64,000 nt of DNA from JBFXJF01 sp050175155 (GTDB lineage Bacteria; Bacillota; Bacilli; Tepidibacillales; Tepidibacillaceae). Position numbers and translations under genes: made by a program. The stretch covers positions 1 to 64,000 of the forward strand of contig JBFXJF010000010.1 of the NCBI GenBank assembly GCA_050175155.1, written 5' to 3'. Shown here in pieces: positions 25,849 through 34,905 of the stretch; the stretch's first letter is position 1; each line of letters opens with the position of its first letter. The notes beneath the pieces were generated by a model. That model had not been told where the DNA came from and did not search any database. It saw nothing but the letters and a program-made list of their open reading frames with translations.

Positions 25849-26270
25849 TATTTGTTTGCCCTCCTAACATTTTCATTATTATTTTCTAACCAATTAATAT
25901 TTTTCAATAGTTTTTCTTTACTGTATACTGCTAATTCAAAGTTATTTGTCATCTGTATAGCATCTGTAGGACAAACCTCTGTACACAAATCACAAAGTAT
26001 ACAAAGTCCAAAGTTTATATCATATGTGTCTAAGACTTTTCCTTTTTTCTCTGGATCTGGATTCGGCTTACCTGTTAGTGATATACAGCCAGTAGGGCAA
26101 ATTTTCACACATTGATTGCAAACAATACATTTTTCTGAATCTAAATAATGTATCCCTCTAAATCTGTCAGGTTGTATTATCTTTTCATCAGGATACTGAC
26201 TTGTTACCTTTGGTTTAAATAAGTATTTAAAGGTAATTCCTAATCCAGCTAGTAGATGTTTTCCCCACAT
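25848..26270 (-). CDS. nuoI: NADH-quinone oxidoreductase subunit I (2x[4Fe-4S])
   Basis: A 140-residue peripheral-arm subunit that carries clusters N6a and N6b. Two ferredoxin motifs are complete: Cys48/51/54 with Cys58, and Cys90/93/96 with Cys100. The N-terminal amphipathic segment (GLGITFKYLFKPKVT) matches the membrane-edge anchor of NuoI. It sits 17 nt downstream of nuoH. Electrons pass from these clusters to the NuoB cluster N2; the upstream donor is not encoded here because nuoE, F and G are absent. Confidence 0.95.
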   Translation of the reverse strand: MWGKHLLAGLGITFKYLFKPKVTSQYPDEKIIQPDRFRGIHYLDSEKCIVCNQCVKICPTGCISLTGKPNPDPEKKGKVLDTYDINFGLCILCDLCTEVCPTDAIQMTNNFELAVYSKEKLLKNINWLENNNENVRRANK

Positions 26271-26287
26271 GTTATCTCACCCCAATT

Positions 26288-27286
26288 CTAAAATACATTA
26301 AGTGTCTTAAGTACTGCAGTTAGTAAGACATTAAATAAGGCTAATGGAATAAGTACTTTCCATGCGAAACCCATTAGTTGATCTATTCGAACACGTGGGA
26401 ATGTAGCCCTAACCCAGAATAAGTAAAAAACTAATAATAAAAACTTTAGAATAAACCAAATTATTCCTGGAATAAAGTCTAATCCGAAAGGAGCATCCCA
26501 TCCACCCAAAAACAATACGGTCATTAAACTCGATAATGCAAAAATATACGAATATTCCGTTAGCATAAAGAATGCCCAGCGAAATCCACTGTATTCAACA
26601 AAATAACCTGCAACAAGTTCATTCTCAGCTTCTGGTAAGTCAAAAGGTGTACGATTTAACTCTGCGTTCCCTGCAATTATAAAGACAACAAAAGCTAAAA
26701 ATTGCGGGAAAATATTCCACATACCATCTTGTTGAGCATGAACTATATCAATTAAGTTCAGGCTTCCTGTCATTAAAACGATTCCTAAAAAGGAAAGAAT
26801 TAATGGAACTTCATAACTAAGCATATGAGCAACTGAACGCATTCCGCCCATAATTGCATATTTATTGTTTGAGGACCAACCTGCTAATAGTATTCCCGTT
26901 ATTGTCAAGCTTGATAAAGCCCCATAATATAAGAGTCCAACATTATTATTAGCAAAATAAAGATTTTCAGAGAATGGAATTATTGCAAGTATTGCAAAAG
27001 CTGGTGAAAATGCAATAATTGGTGCTAGATAAAATAAAAACTTATCTGCTTTTTTAGGAATAATATCTTCCTTAAGTAACAGCTTAAGAACATCTGCTGG
27101 ACTTTGTAGTAAACCCTTATATCCTACTCTGTTTGGACCATTACGAACCTGCATCCAACCAAGAACCTTACGCTCGAAATATAAGGCATACATTACAAAA
27201 ACCAAAAGTATTCCTAATAGTAATGCCGCAAGTATTGTTACAATTATTAAATTCAACCAGGAAAAAGATTGACTTAGAATTTCCAT
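26288..27286 (-). CDS. nuoH: NADH-quinone oxidoreductase subunit H
   Basis: A 332-residue membrane subunit that forms much of the quinone chamber. Conserved segments include ERKVLGWMQVRNGPNRVG (about 34-51), YEVPLILS and FDLPEAENELVAGYFVEYSG (about 213-232), with the charged E-channel residues present. Eight helices are predicted. The ATG overlaps the nuoD stop (TAATG). Confidence 0.96.
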   Translation of the reverse strand: MEILSQSFSWLNLIIVTILAALLLGILLVFVMYALYFERKVLGWMQVRNGPNRVGYKGLLQSPADVLKLLLKEDIIPKKADKFLFYLAPIIAFSPAFAILAIIPFSENLYFANNNVGLLYYGALSSLTITGILLAGWSSNNKYAIMGGMRSVAHMLSYEVPLILSFLGIVLMTGSLNLIDIVHAQQDGMWNIFPQFLAFVVFIIAGNAELNRTPFDLPEAENELVAGYFVEYSGFRWAFFMLTEYSYIFALSSLMTVLFLGGWDAPFGLDFIPGIIWFILKFLLLVFYLFWVRATFPRVRIDQLMGFAWKVLIPLALFNVLLTAVLKTLNVF

Positions 27287-28386
27287 TAGGCATCAACCTC
27301 CCCTAATACGATATCTATTGCTCCTAAAATAGGGGGTATGTCAGCTACTGTTTTTCCAACTAAAAGTGACTCTAATATCTGTAAATTCACAAAGGAAGGT
27401 CTTCTAAAATGAAGACGGTATGGCTTGTCTTTTCCTTTACTAACTAGATGAACTCCTAATTCGCCTTTAGAGGATTCGATTCTGGTATAAACCTCTCCTT
27501 CTTGTGGTCTTAGAAGCTTTGGTACCTTTGCCATAATATCCCCTTCGGGTATCTGTTCTATAGCTTGCTCTATTATTTTCAATGATTGTTCTATTTCATT
27601 CATGCGCACATTATATCTATCAATTATTGCGCCTTCTTCTCCAACTGGTATATCAAAATCAAAACGATCATAGACAGAGTAAGTTTGGTTCTTACGAACA
27701 TCAAATTTAACACCAGTTCCACGCAAGTTAGGACCAGAAATACCATAGTTTATAGCAGTAGGTCCGTCATATACGCCAATCTCCCTTATTCTAGCTCTAA
27801 AAATCTCGTTTTTTGTAACTAATGTATGGTAATCCTTTAATTTCTCACGCATTTCAGGAATAAAAGCATTAGCTTTCTCTAACCAACCTTCTGGGGCGTC
27901 CCACTTAACCCCTCCAACTCTCATATAGTTAAAGGTCATTCTAGCTCCGGATAATTCATTTAATAGACGCATTATAATTTCACGGTCACGAAATGCCCAG
28001 ACAAATGGTGTAGTAGCTCCTAAATCTAATACGAACGTTCCCCACCATACTAGATGACTACAAATACGACTAAATTCCATTGCAATAACCCTTAAATATT
28101 CAGCACGTTCAGGTACTTCTATACCCATTAGTGTCTCTACTGCATAAACTAATGAGTAGTTATTTAACATTGATGATAGGTAATCTAGGCGGTCAGTATA
28201 TGGGATTATTTGTGTGTAATTAAGATCTTCAACTATTTTTTCTGTCCCACGATGCAAGTATCCTAATATAGATGTAGCTTCTTTAATCTCTTCCCCATCT
28301 ACCTTTACGACAACTCGAAAAACTCCATGAGTACTTGGATGATGAGGACCGATGTTTAAAATCATCTCTTCTGTACGTAATCCCAT
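27286..28386 (-). CDS. nuoD: NADH-quinone oxidoreductase subunit D
   Basis: A 366-residue, 49-kDa-type subunit related to the NiFe-hydrogenase large subunit; it shapes the quinone site with NuoB. The N-terminal GPHHPSTHGV loop contains the quinone-binding histidine, and Tyr/Asp residues in YTDRLDYLSSM are present. The hydrogenase nickel cysteines are absent, as expected. It is a separate gene from nuoC, 4 nt downstream, with GAGGAGGTG as binding site. Confidence 0.96.
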   Translation of the reverse strand: MGLRTEEMILNIGPHHPSTHGVFRVVVKVDGEEIKEATSILGYLHRGTEKIVEDLNYTQIIPYTDRLDYLSSMLNNYSLVYAVETLMGIEVPERAEYLRVIAMEFSRICSHLVWWGTFVLDLGATTPFVWAFRDREIIMRLLNELSGARMTFNYMRVGGVKWDAPEGWLEKANAFIPEMREKLKDYHTLVTKNEIFRARIREIGVYDGPTAINYGISGPNLRGTGVKFDVRKNQTYSVYDRFDFDIPVGEEGAIIDRYNVRMNEIEQSLKIIEQAIEQIPEGDIMAKVPKLLRPQEGEVYTRIESSKGELGVHLVSKGKDKPYRLHFRRPSFVNLQILESLLVGKTVADIPPILGAIDIVLGEVDA

Positions 28387-28390
28387 TTAA

Positions 28391-28891
28391 CTACACCTCC
28401 TCTTCAGGTTGAACATAATCTTTTCTAAGTGGATGACCAACCCAATTCTCGCTAAGTAAAATACGAGTTACTTTTCTTCCACTAAAATCAATTCCTAATA
28501 AATCGTATGCTTCTCTCTCCTGCCAATCGGCAGCTTTCCATATATCTAATACTGAGGGCACACTTCCTCCCTCATGCTCTGTTGCTATTTTAATTGCTAA
28601 ATAATCATCACGGTCGTAAGAATATAGATGATAAATAACTTCCATATAATCTTCATAATCAATACCAGAAAGATTCATAAGATAATTAAATTTCATTTGT
28701 TGATTATCTCTTATAATTAATGCAACATCATGCCAGTAAGCTTTATCAATTATTAATGTAGGCAGATGAAAATTAACTACATTTATGTAACTTTCTTTAA
28801 TTGCTTTCTCTGATACTTCCATTGTAATAATCTCAACATATTTATCTAATATAGACTGCTTCGGAGAAGGTACAATTTTTTCATCACTCAT
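28391..28891 (-). CDS. nuoC: NADH-quinone oxidoreductase subunit C
   Basis: A 166-residue, 30-kDa-type peripheral subunit. The family signature is complete at the C-terminus: WQEREAYDLLGIDFSG and NWVGHPLRKDY. The first 30 residues are a poorly conserved extension. It overlaps the end of nuoB by 8 bases, consistent with translational coupling. Confidence 0.94.
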   Translation of the reverse strand: MSDEKIVPSPKQSILDKYVEIITMEVSEKAIKESYINVVNFHLPTLIIDKAYWHDVALIIRDNQQMKFNYLMNLSGIDYEDYMEVIYHLYSYDRDDYLAIKIATEHEGGSVPSVLDIWKAADWQEREAYDLLGIDFSGRKVTRILLSENWVGHPLRKDYVQPEEEV

Positions 28892-29402
28892 TTTCTATCG
28901 TTACCTTCTTCCCAGTTTTGGCTTCATAACGAATCTTTTCTTGTAGCTTATTAAGACCGAAAATAAGTGATGCTGGCGTAGGTGGGCATCCCGGTACATA
29001 TACATCAACGGGAATTAATTTATCTACTCCATTAACTACATTATATGAATTCACATATGGCCCACCAGCAATAGCACATGAACCCATCGCTATAACCCAT
29101 TTCGGTTCAGACATTTGATCATATAAGCGTTTGACTACTGGTGCCATTTTTTTGGTAACTGTTCCAGCAACTATCATTACGTCTGCTTGACGAGGTGATG
29201 CTCTAAATATTATACCAAATCTGTCCAAGTCATAATGAGCTGCACCGGCCTCCATCATTTCTATGGCACAACATGCAAGCCCAAATCCTAATGGCCATAA
29301 GGAATTACTTCTAGCCCAAGCTTTTAGTTGTTCAAGTGTAGTAAATAAAATACTTCTGCTTAGTTCCTCTTCTTCTTGTTTTAGGATATCTGCTTCTACC
29401 AT
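28884..29402 (-). CDS. nuoB: NADH-quinone oxidoreductase subunit B
   Basis: Start placed at the ATG at 29402 because AAGAAGGTG lies 5 nt upstream; a TTG at 29423 would add 7 residues and overlap nuoA further. The 172-residue protein binds cluster N2, the direct donor to quinone. The four ligands are Cys44 and Cys45 (LACCAIEMM), Cys109 (GSCAIAGG) and Cys139 (PGCPPTP). It overlaps the nuoA stop by 7 bases. Confidence 0.95.
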   Translation of the reverse strand: MVEADILKQEEEELSRSILFTTLEQLKAWARSNSLWPLGFGLACCAIEMMEAGAAHYDLDRFGIIFRASPRQADVMIVAGTVTKKMAPVVKRLYDQMSEPKWVIAMGSCAIAGGPYVNSYNVVNGVDKLIPVDVYVPGCPPTPASLIFGLNKLQEKIRYEAKTGKKVTIENE

Positions 29403-29773
29403 GTGAACACCTTCTTCTTCCAAGCGTATGCAAGTCCAATAATAAGCATAAATATAAAGATTACCATTTCTATTAGGGCAAAAGCACTTAATTTACTTAA
29501 ATCATCAAAAGCAACTGCCCATGGATAAAGGAAAACTGCCTCAACGTCAAAAACTACAAATAAAAGAGCATATAAGTAATATCTGACATTAAATTGCACC
29601 CTAGCATCTCCAGTAGGTTCGATACCACTTTCGTAAGTAGTAATTTTACTCTCTGTTGGATTGCTAGGTCGTAAAAAACGAGCTACTATTTCGATTGCTA
29701 TGAGTGGTAGTAATATACCTATCATTATAAAAATTGCCATGCTTATATAACTATTACTATAAAGTTGTTCCAT
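29396..29773 (-). CDS. nuoA: NADH-quinone oxidoreductase subunit A
   Basis: The open frame reaches 29923, but GGAGGG 9 nt before the ATG at 29773 gives the normal 125-residue NuoA; the longer version would include an unrelated AT-rich leader. Three membrane helices are predicted, and the conserved loop FRYYLYALLFVVFDVEAVFLYPWA-type motif (here VRYYLYALL and FDVEAVFL) is intact; this loop gates the quinone cavity. It is the first gene of the operon. Confidence 0.95.
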   Translation of the reverse strand: MEQLYSNSYISMAIFIMIGILLPLIAIEIVARFLRPSNPTESKITTYESGIEPTGDARVQFNVRYYLYALLFVVFDVEAVFLYPWAVAFDDLSKLSAFALIEMVIFIFMLIIGLAYAWKKKVFTW

Positions 29774-29867
29774 AGACACTTTCCCTCCATCCTTTTTTAA
29801 TCTCAATATATTGGTATAGAAGTATATTCCCCAACTAGTTAAAATAATAAATGTATTATTGTATTTT

Positions 29868-29896
29868 ATAATATTAAAAATTAATTTTCCAGACAA
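29868..29896 (-). promoter_or_regulatory. Predicted sigma-A promoter of the nuo operon
   Basis: On the minus strand TTGTCT (29891-29896) and TATTAT (29868-29873) are separated by 17 bp, about 95 bp upstream of nuoA. Consensus-based prediction in AT-rich DNA. Confidence 0.45.
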
Positions 29897-29946
29897 ATTT
29901 TTATTATCTTTTAAATATTCCAAATTTTCTTACTATTAAATTAATA

Positions 29947-30025
29947 ATACCCCCACTTATAAACACGCTCAACAGTAACCACTAATCTCGGTTTTCTGTC
30001 TTTTTATGCCTAAAGGTGGGGGTAT
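29947..30025. repeat. Inverted-repeat-bounded structured element between atpC and nuo
   Basis: The 10-bp ends ATACCCCCAC (29947-29956) and GTGGGGGTAT (30016-30025) are perfect inverted repeats enclosing about 59 bp that contains smaller stems. There is no T-tract, so it is not a classical terminator. It lies upstream of the predicted nuo promoter and 16 bp after the atpC stop. I cannot assign it; a solo mobile-element end or structured RNA fragment is possible. Confidence 0.55.
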
Positions 30026-30041
30026 CGTTTTAATGTAATTC

Positions 30042-30446
30042 CTATTTTTTTTCTGCCACGTTAATACGGTTAAGTGCACGTTGAAGTGCAAGCTCCACTC
30101 TCTTAACATCCAAATCCTCGTCGCTTTTATTAGCCAAACGTTTTTCTGCTCGTTCTTTCGCTTTTTGAGCACGTTCAAGATCAATGTTTTCAGGAAATTC
30201 TGCAGTTTCAGCTAAGATAACTGCTTTATTGTTCCCTACTTCAAAAAACCCTCCACCAATTGCAACATTTAGTTCCAAGCCATCTTTTTTAATCTTAACA
30301 ACAGATATTACTAATGGTGTTGCTAAGGGAGCATGGTTAGGTAGAATACCTATTTCCCCTAATTCACCCTTAACTATAACCATGTTAACATCCTCGCTAT
30401 ACACTTTACGCTCTGGTGTAACTATTTCTAATCTAATAGTACTCAT
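30042..30446 (-). CDS. atpC: F1Fo ATP synthase subunit epsilon
   Basis: The start at 30446 has AAGGA 7 nt upstream and gives a normal 134-residue protein; a TTG extension to 30476 is less likely. Epsilon sits in the central stalk: an N-terminal beta barrel (about 1-85, with GEIGILPNHAPLATPL) and a C-terminal helical hairpin (about 90-134) that can inhibit ATP hydrolysis. It is the last atp gene, 36 nt after atpD, and no simple terminator follows it. Confidence 0.95.
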   Translation of the reverse strand: MSTIRLEIVTPERKVYSEDVNMVIVKGELGEIGILPNHAPLATPLVISVVKIKKDGLELNVAIGGGFFEVGNNKAVILAETAEFPENIDLERAQKAKERAEKRLANKSDEDLDVKRVELALQRALNRINVAEKK

Positions 30447-30482
30447 TAATTCATCCTTCCCTTCTTCAAGGGTCAATAACTT

Positions 30483-31883
30483 CTATTTTGCTTTTTCCAC
30501 AGCTTCTTCAATTGCCCCTACGAACATAAAAGCTGATTCTGGTAGTTCATCATGCTTGCCCTCTAGAATTTCTTTAAATCCACGTACCGTTTCTTTAATT
30601 GGAACGTATTTTCCTTTATATCCAGTAAATTGTTCAGCTACTGAGAAAGGTTGTGATAAGAATCTTTGAATTTTTCGAGCACGTGATACTGTTAATCTAT
30701 CTTCTTCTGAAAGCTCGTCCATACCTAAAATTGCAATTATATCTTGTAATTCCTTATAACGCTGAAGTATTCTCTGTACTTCTCTTGCCACATAATAATG
30801 TTCTTCTCCAACAACTGCAGGAGTTAAAATACGTGATGTTGATCCTAATGCATCAACAGCCGGATAAATTCCTAACTCGGCAATTTTTCGATCTAAGTTA
30901 GTAGTTGCATCCAAATGAGAAAAAGTCGTTGCTGGTGCAGGGTCAGTATAATCGTCGGCAGGTACATAAATGGCCTGTATTGATGTTACTGAACCTTTTT
31001 TAGTAGATGTAATTCTTTCTTGAAGCTGTCCCATTTCAGTTGCAAGTGTTGGTTGGTAACCAACCGCTGAAGGCATTCGACCTAATAGTGCCGAAACCTC
31101 AGATCCAGCTTGCGTGAAACGGAATATGTTATCTACAAATAGTAGAACGTCTTGTCCTTGTACATCACGGAAATATTCAGCCATAGTTAACCCAGCTAAG
31201 GCAACACGCAAACGTGCCCCTGGCGGTTCATTCATTTGTCCGAATACCATTGCTGTTTTGTTAATTACTCCAGAATCTTTCATCTCATGATATAAGTCAT
31301 TTCCCTCACGTGTACGTTCTCCTACACCTGCGAAAACAGATAAACCACCATGTTCTTGTGCTATGTTATTAATTAATTCCTGAATCAAAACGGTCTTACC
31401 AACTCCAGCACCACCAAAGAGTCCAATCTTTCCACCCTTAACATATGGTGCAAGTAAGTCAATAACTTTAATACCTGTCTCTAATATTTCATCCTGTGTA
31501 GATAGTTCGTCGAATTTCGGTGCAAGACGATGAATCGGATTATATTCTTTAGCGTTTACTTCTCCTGCTTCATCAACTGGCTCCCCTAAAACATTAAAAA
31601 TTCGACCTAGTGTCACTTCACCTACTGGAACTTTAATTGGGCTTCCAGTATCTTCTGCTTCCATACCGCGAACTAATCCATCAGTAGATGCCATCGCAAC
31701 ACAACGAACTATACTATCTCCTAGATGAGTAGCAACCTCAACAACCAGTTTTAAATCCTTCTCACCTTTAGATTTAGCTTTATGCTGTATGATAATAGCA
31801 TTATAGATTTCAGGTAAAGATCCGCTTTCAAATTGAATGTCTACAACCGGACCCATAACTTGAATAACGTTTCCTTTACTCAT
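30483..31883 (-). CDS. atpD: F1Fo ATP synthase subunit beta
   Basis: A 466-residue catalytic subunit. Walker A is GGAGVGKT at 157-164, the catalytic Glu lies in GERTREGNDLYHEM, Walker B is in VLLFVDNIFRFTQAG, and the DELSEED motif appears near residue 385 (DELSEEDRL). These place it unambiguously. AAGGGGG precedes the ATG. Confidence 0.98.
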   Translation of the reverse strand: MSKGNVIQVMGPVVDIQFESGSLPEIYNAIIIQHKAKSKGEKDLKLVVEVATHLGDSIVRCVAMASTDGLVRGMEAEDTGSPIKVPVGEVTLGRIFNVLGEPVDEAGEVNAKEYNPIHRLAPKFDELSTQDEILETGIKVIDLLAPYVKGGKIGLFGGAGVGKTVLIQELINNIAQEHGGLSVFAGVGERTREGNDLYHEMKDSGVINKTAMVFGQMNEPPGARLRVALAGLTMAEYFRDVQGQDVLLFVDNIFRFTQAGSEVSALLGRMPSAVGYQPTLATEMGQLQERITSTKKGSVTSIQAIYVPADDYTDPAPATTFSHLDATTNLDRKIAELGIYPAVDALGSTSRILTPAVVGEEHYYVAREVQRILQRYKELQDIIAILGMDELSEEDRLTVSRARKIQRFLSQPFSVAEQFTGYKGKYVPIKETVRGFKEILEGKHDELPESAFMFVGAIEEAVEKAK

Positions 31884-31910
31884 TAATGTACCCCCTTACG
31901 TAATTGAATA

Positions 31911-32774
31911 TTAAGACAAGGCATTAGCTCCAGCAACAATTTCAGTAATTTCCTGGGTAATTGAAGCTTGTCTTGCTCTGTTGAAAGTTAATGTTAAGCC
32001 ATTAATCATATCATCAGCATTACTAGTTGCACTATCCATTGCAGTCATTCGTGCTCCATTTTCACTTGCCTTAGCATTTAATAATGCGCTATAGATAAGT
32101 GTTTCTGCATAGCGTGGCAATAGTACGTTTAATACTTCTTCAGCTGAAGGTTCGAATTCAATAATGGCTGAGACGCTAGTCTCTTCCGATTTAACATTGG
32201 TTAAAGGAAGAAGCTTCATTTCAGTTGGAATCTGTGTCATTGCACTTACAAATTCATTGTAATGTACATACACTTGATCAAAAACCCCTTCAGCATACAT
32301 ACTTACTACTGTGTTGGCTATATTTTTAATTTCTAAGAAAGTAGGTGCGTCAGATAACCCTATTATTTCACCGACTATCGGAAATTCACGCCTTTTTAAG
32401 AAATCGCGTCCTTTTCTTCCAATAACAAAAATATCGTATTCGTCAGGAGAGTTATGGCGTTCTTTAATTGTTAATACCAACTTCCTAAGAAGGTTAGAGT
32501 TATAACCACCCGCTAATCCCTGATCAGAGGTTATTACTAGATAACCAGTTTTTTTGATATCCCGAACTTCTAATAAAGGATGTTCAGCAATTTCATTTTT
32601 AGAAGCTATAGAGGATATTACTTCGCTCATTTTTTCGGTATATGGGCGCGATTCTTCTGCACGCTCTTGCGCACGACGAAGCTTTGCTGCCGCTACCATT
32701 TTCATCGCTTTTGTTATTTGTTTAGTGTTCTGCACGCTCTTGATACGACGCTTAATCTCTCGAGTCCCCTGCAT
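31911..32774 (-). CDS. atpG: F1Fo ATP synthase subunit gamma
   Basis: Start at 32774 gives MQGTREIKRRI, the conserved N-terminal rotor helix, with AAGGTGG about 8 nt upstream; a 10-residue upstream extension is rejected. The 287-residue protein forms the rotating central shaft with N- and C-terminal coiled-coil helices (about 1-55 and 220-285), and the C-terminal RARQASITQEITEIVAGA motif is present. Confidence 0.96.
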   Translation of the reverse strand: MQGTREIKRRIKSVQNTKQITKAMKMVAAAKLRRAQERAEESRPYTEKMSEVISSIASKNEIAEHPLLEVRDIKKTGYLVITSDQGLAGGYNSNLLRKLVLTIKERHNSPDEYDIFVIGRKGRDFLKRREFPIVGEIIGLSDAPTFLEIKNIANTVVSMYAEGVFDQVYVHYNEFVSAMTQIPTEMKLLPLTNVKSEETSVSAIIEFEPSAEEVLNVLLPRYAETLIYSALLNAKASENGARMTAMDSATSNADDMINGLTLTFNRARQASITQEITEIVAGANALS

Positions 32775-32825
32775 CCTTCTCCACCACCTTTTACAAAGCA
32801 CCATCTAGTGCTTTATCTAGAAGAA

Positions 32826-34343
32826 CTATATGCTTGATACAATAAATGTTTTCTTAAAATCATTTAATGCTGCTACTAACTTTTCTTCTGTTTCCTTAGT
32901 TAAATCTTTACTCTCACGAATTACTTTGAAGATATCATCATGATTTTCACTTAGAAAAGCATGCATCTCTTTCTCAAATCTTTTTACATCACCTAATGAA
33001 ATATCGTCAACAAATCCTTTTATTGCACTATATATTGATACCACCTGTTTCTCTACAGGCATTGGTTGATATTGGTCCTGCTTAAGCATTTCCATTGTAC
33101 GAGAACCTCTTGTTAGTTTGGACTGAGTAGCTTTATCTAAATCAGAACCAAATTGTGAGAATGCCTGCAATTCACGATATTGAGCCAGGTCTAAACGAAG
33201 TGTTCCGGCTACTTTCTTCATCGCTTTTATTTGTGCAGATCCTCCAACACGAGATACTGATAACCCTACGCTTACTGCAGGACGCATACCAGAATAGAAC
33301 AAGTCTGATTCTAAGAAAATTTGTCCGTCAGTAATTGATATAACATTGGTTGGAATATAAGCTGACACGTCTCCCGCTTGTGTTTCTATAAATGGTAGGG
33401 CAGTCAGTGAACCCCCACCTAGTTTGTCGCTCAATTTAGCGGCACGCTCAAGTAGACGTGAATGTAAGTAGAATACATCTCCTGGAAAAGCTTCTCGTCC
33501 TGGTGGACGGCGAAGTAAAAGAGAAAGCTCACGATAGGCTGCAGCTTGTTTGGAAAGATCATCGTAAACAACTAGTACGTGTTGACCTTTATACATGAAG
33601 TATTCACCCATCGATACTCCTGTATAAGGAGCTAGATATAATAACGGCGCAGGATCAGATGCCCCCGCAGTTACTACAATTGTATATTCCATTGCGCCAT
33701 GCTTACGTAATGTTTCTACTACGCTTGCCACCGTTGATTGTTTTTGTCCAATCGCAACATAGATACAAATCATATCTTGTCCCTTTTGGTTTATAATTGT
33801 GTCAATTGCTATTGCTGTTTTACCTGTCTGACGGTCTCCAATTATCAACTCACGTTGTCCTCGTCCAATAGGTACCATTGAATCAATCGCTTTTAACCCA
33901 GTTTGCATTGGCTCATGTACCGATTTTCTATCGATAACGCCTGGCGCCGGTGATTCAATTGGTCGATATTCTGCTGCAATAATCGGGCCATTGCCATCTA
34001 TAGGTTGTCCTAATGGGTCAACCACTCTTCCAAGCAGTCCTTCTCCAACAGGAACCTCCATAATTCTTCCAGTCCTTTTTACTTGGTCTCCTTCACGAAT
34101 ATCAGTATATGGACCAAGAATGATTACACCAACATTATGCTCCTCAAGGTTTTGAACCATCCCCATTACACCGTTTGCAAATTCTAATAATTCACCAGCC
34201 ATTGCATTGGCTAAACCATGTATACGGGCAATTCCATCACCTATTTGAATAACAGTACCAACTTCGGATACCTCGATTTTCAATTCATAGGACTCTATTT
34301 GTTGTTTAATTAGCGAGCTGATTTCTTCAGGTCTAATACTCAT
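32826..34343 (-). CDS. atpA: F1Fo ATP synthase subunit alpha
   Basis: A 505-residue non-catalytic nucleotide-binding subunit. Walker A is GDRQTGKT at 169-176, and the arginine finger is in VGLSVSRVGGSAQ (about 365-377). The N-terminal beta barrel and C-terminal helical domain are both complete. AGGGGTG precedes the ATG. Confidence 0.98.
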   Translation of the reverse strand: MSIRPEEISSLIKQQIESYELKIEVSEVGTVIQIGDGIARIHGLANAMAGELLEFANGVMGMVQNLEEHNVGVIILGPYTDIREGDQVKRTGRIMEVPVGEGLLGRVVDPLGQPIDGNGPIIAAEYRPIESPAPGVIDRKSVHEPMQTGLKAIDSMVPIGRGQRELIIGDRQTGKTAIAIDTIINQKGQDMICIYVAIGQKQSTVASVVETLRKHGAMEYTIVVTAGASDPAPLLYLAPYTGVSMGEYFMYKGQHVLVVYDDLSKQAAAYRELSLLLRRPPGREAFPGDVFYLHSRLLERAAKLSDKLGGGSLTALPFIETQAGDVSAYIPTNVISITDGQIFLESDLFYSGMRPAVSVGLSVSRVGGSAQIKAMKKVAGTLRLDLAQYRELQAFSQFGSDLDKATQSKLTRGSRTMEMLKQDQYQPMPVEKQVVSIYSAIKGFVDDISLGDVKRFEKEMHAFLSENHDDIFKVIRESKDLTKETEEKLVAALNDFKKTFIVSSI

Positions 34344-34359
34344 ATTTTCACCCCTATCC

Positions 34360-34905
34360 TTAAACTCGCGATGTAGTTAGGCTTCTTTTCATCACTTGTA
34401 ATTTTGTTTTAATGCTTCCATCATAAACCTTATCTTCAATTCTTATTACCATACCGCCTAAAATTGAAGAATCGATTTTATTTATTAAACGAACTTTTTT
34501 GCCGAATTTATTTTTAAATGATTCTGCAATTCTATCTTTTTCTTTTTCATTAAGAGAAACTACCGATATCGCCTCAACATCAATAATTTCCCGATGAATG
34601 TTTGCTAATTTCACATATTGATTTAAAATTTCACCCAATACTTCTTGACGATTATTGTCAATCAATTGAAAAAGCATGTTTTTAGTAAGTTTTAAGATTT
34701 TATCACTTAAAGCAGAAGCAATTATCTTTTTCTTCACTTCTCTTGTAATTTGCGGATGAGCTAAAAATCTTCTTATTTCTTCGTCATCGTAAATAACTTT
34801 GATAATGAGTTGTAAGTCTTGCTCCATTCTATCTAATAAATCTGTCTCTTTAGTTAGTTCAAACAAAGCCTTAGCGTAACGTTTCGCAGCTAGTCCCTCA
34901 ATCAT
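34360..34905 (-). CDS. atpH: F1Fo ATP synthase subunit delta
   Basis: A 181-residue peripheral-stalk cap that joins the b dimer to the top of F1. The N-terminal six-helix domain starts AAKRYAKALFEL, and the C-terminal signature is KIDSSILGGMVIRIEDKVYDGS. The ATG overlaps the atpF end by 4 bases. Confidence 0.95.
   Translation of the reverse strand: MIEGLAAKRYAKALFELTKETDLLDRMEQDLQLIIKVIYDDEEIRRFLAHPQITREVKKKIIASALSDKILKLTKNMLFQLIDNNRQEVLGEILNQYVKLANIHREIIDVEAISVVSLNEKEKDRIAESFKNKFGKKVRLINKIDSSILGGMVIRIEDKVYDGSIKTKLQVMKRSLTTSRV

Noticed and set aside
20045..29773. Hidden nuoE, nuoF or nuoG within the operon
   Set aside because: All space between nuoA and nuoN is filled by the eleven recognised genes with overlaps or short gaps.
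29774..29923. 50-residue N-terminal extension of NuoA
   Set aside because: The extension is AT-rich, unrelated to NuoA, and a good binding site stands before the internal ATG at 29773; the predicted promoter also lies within it.
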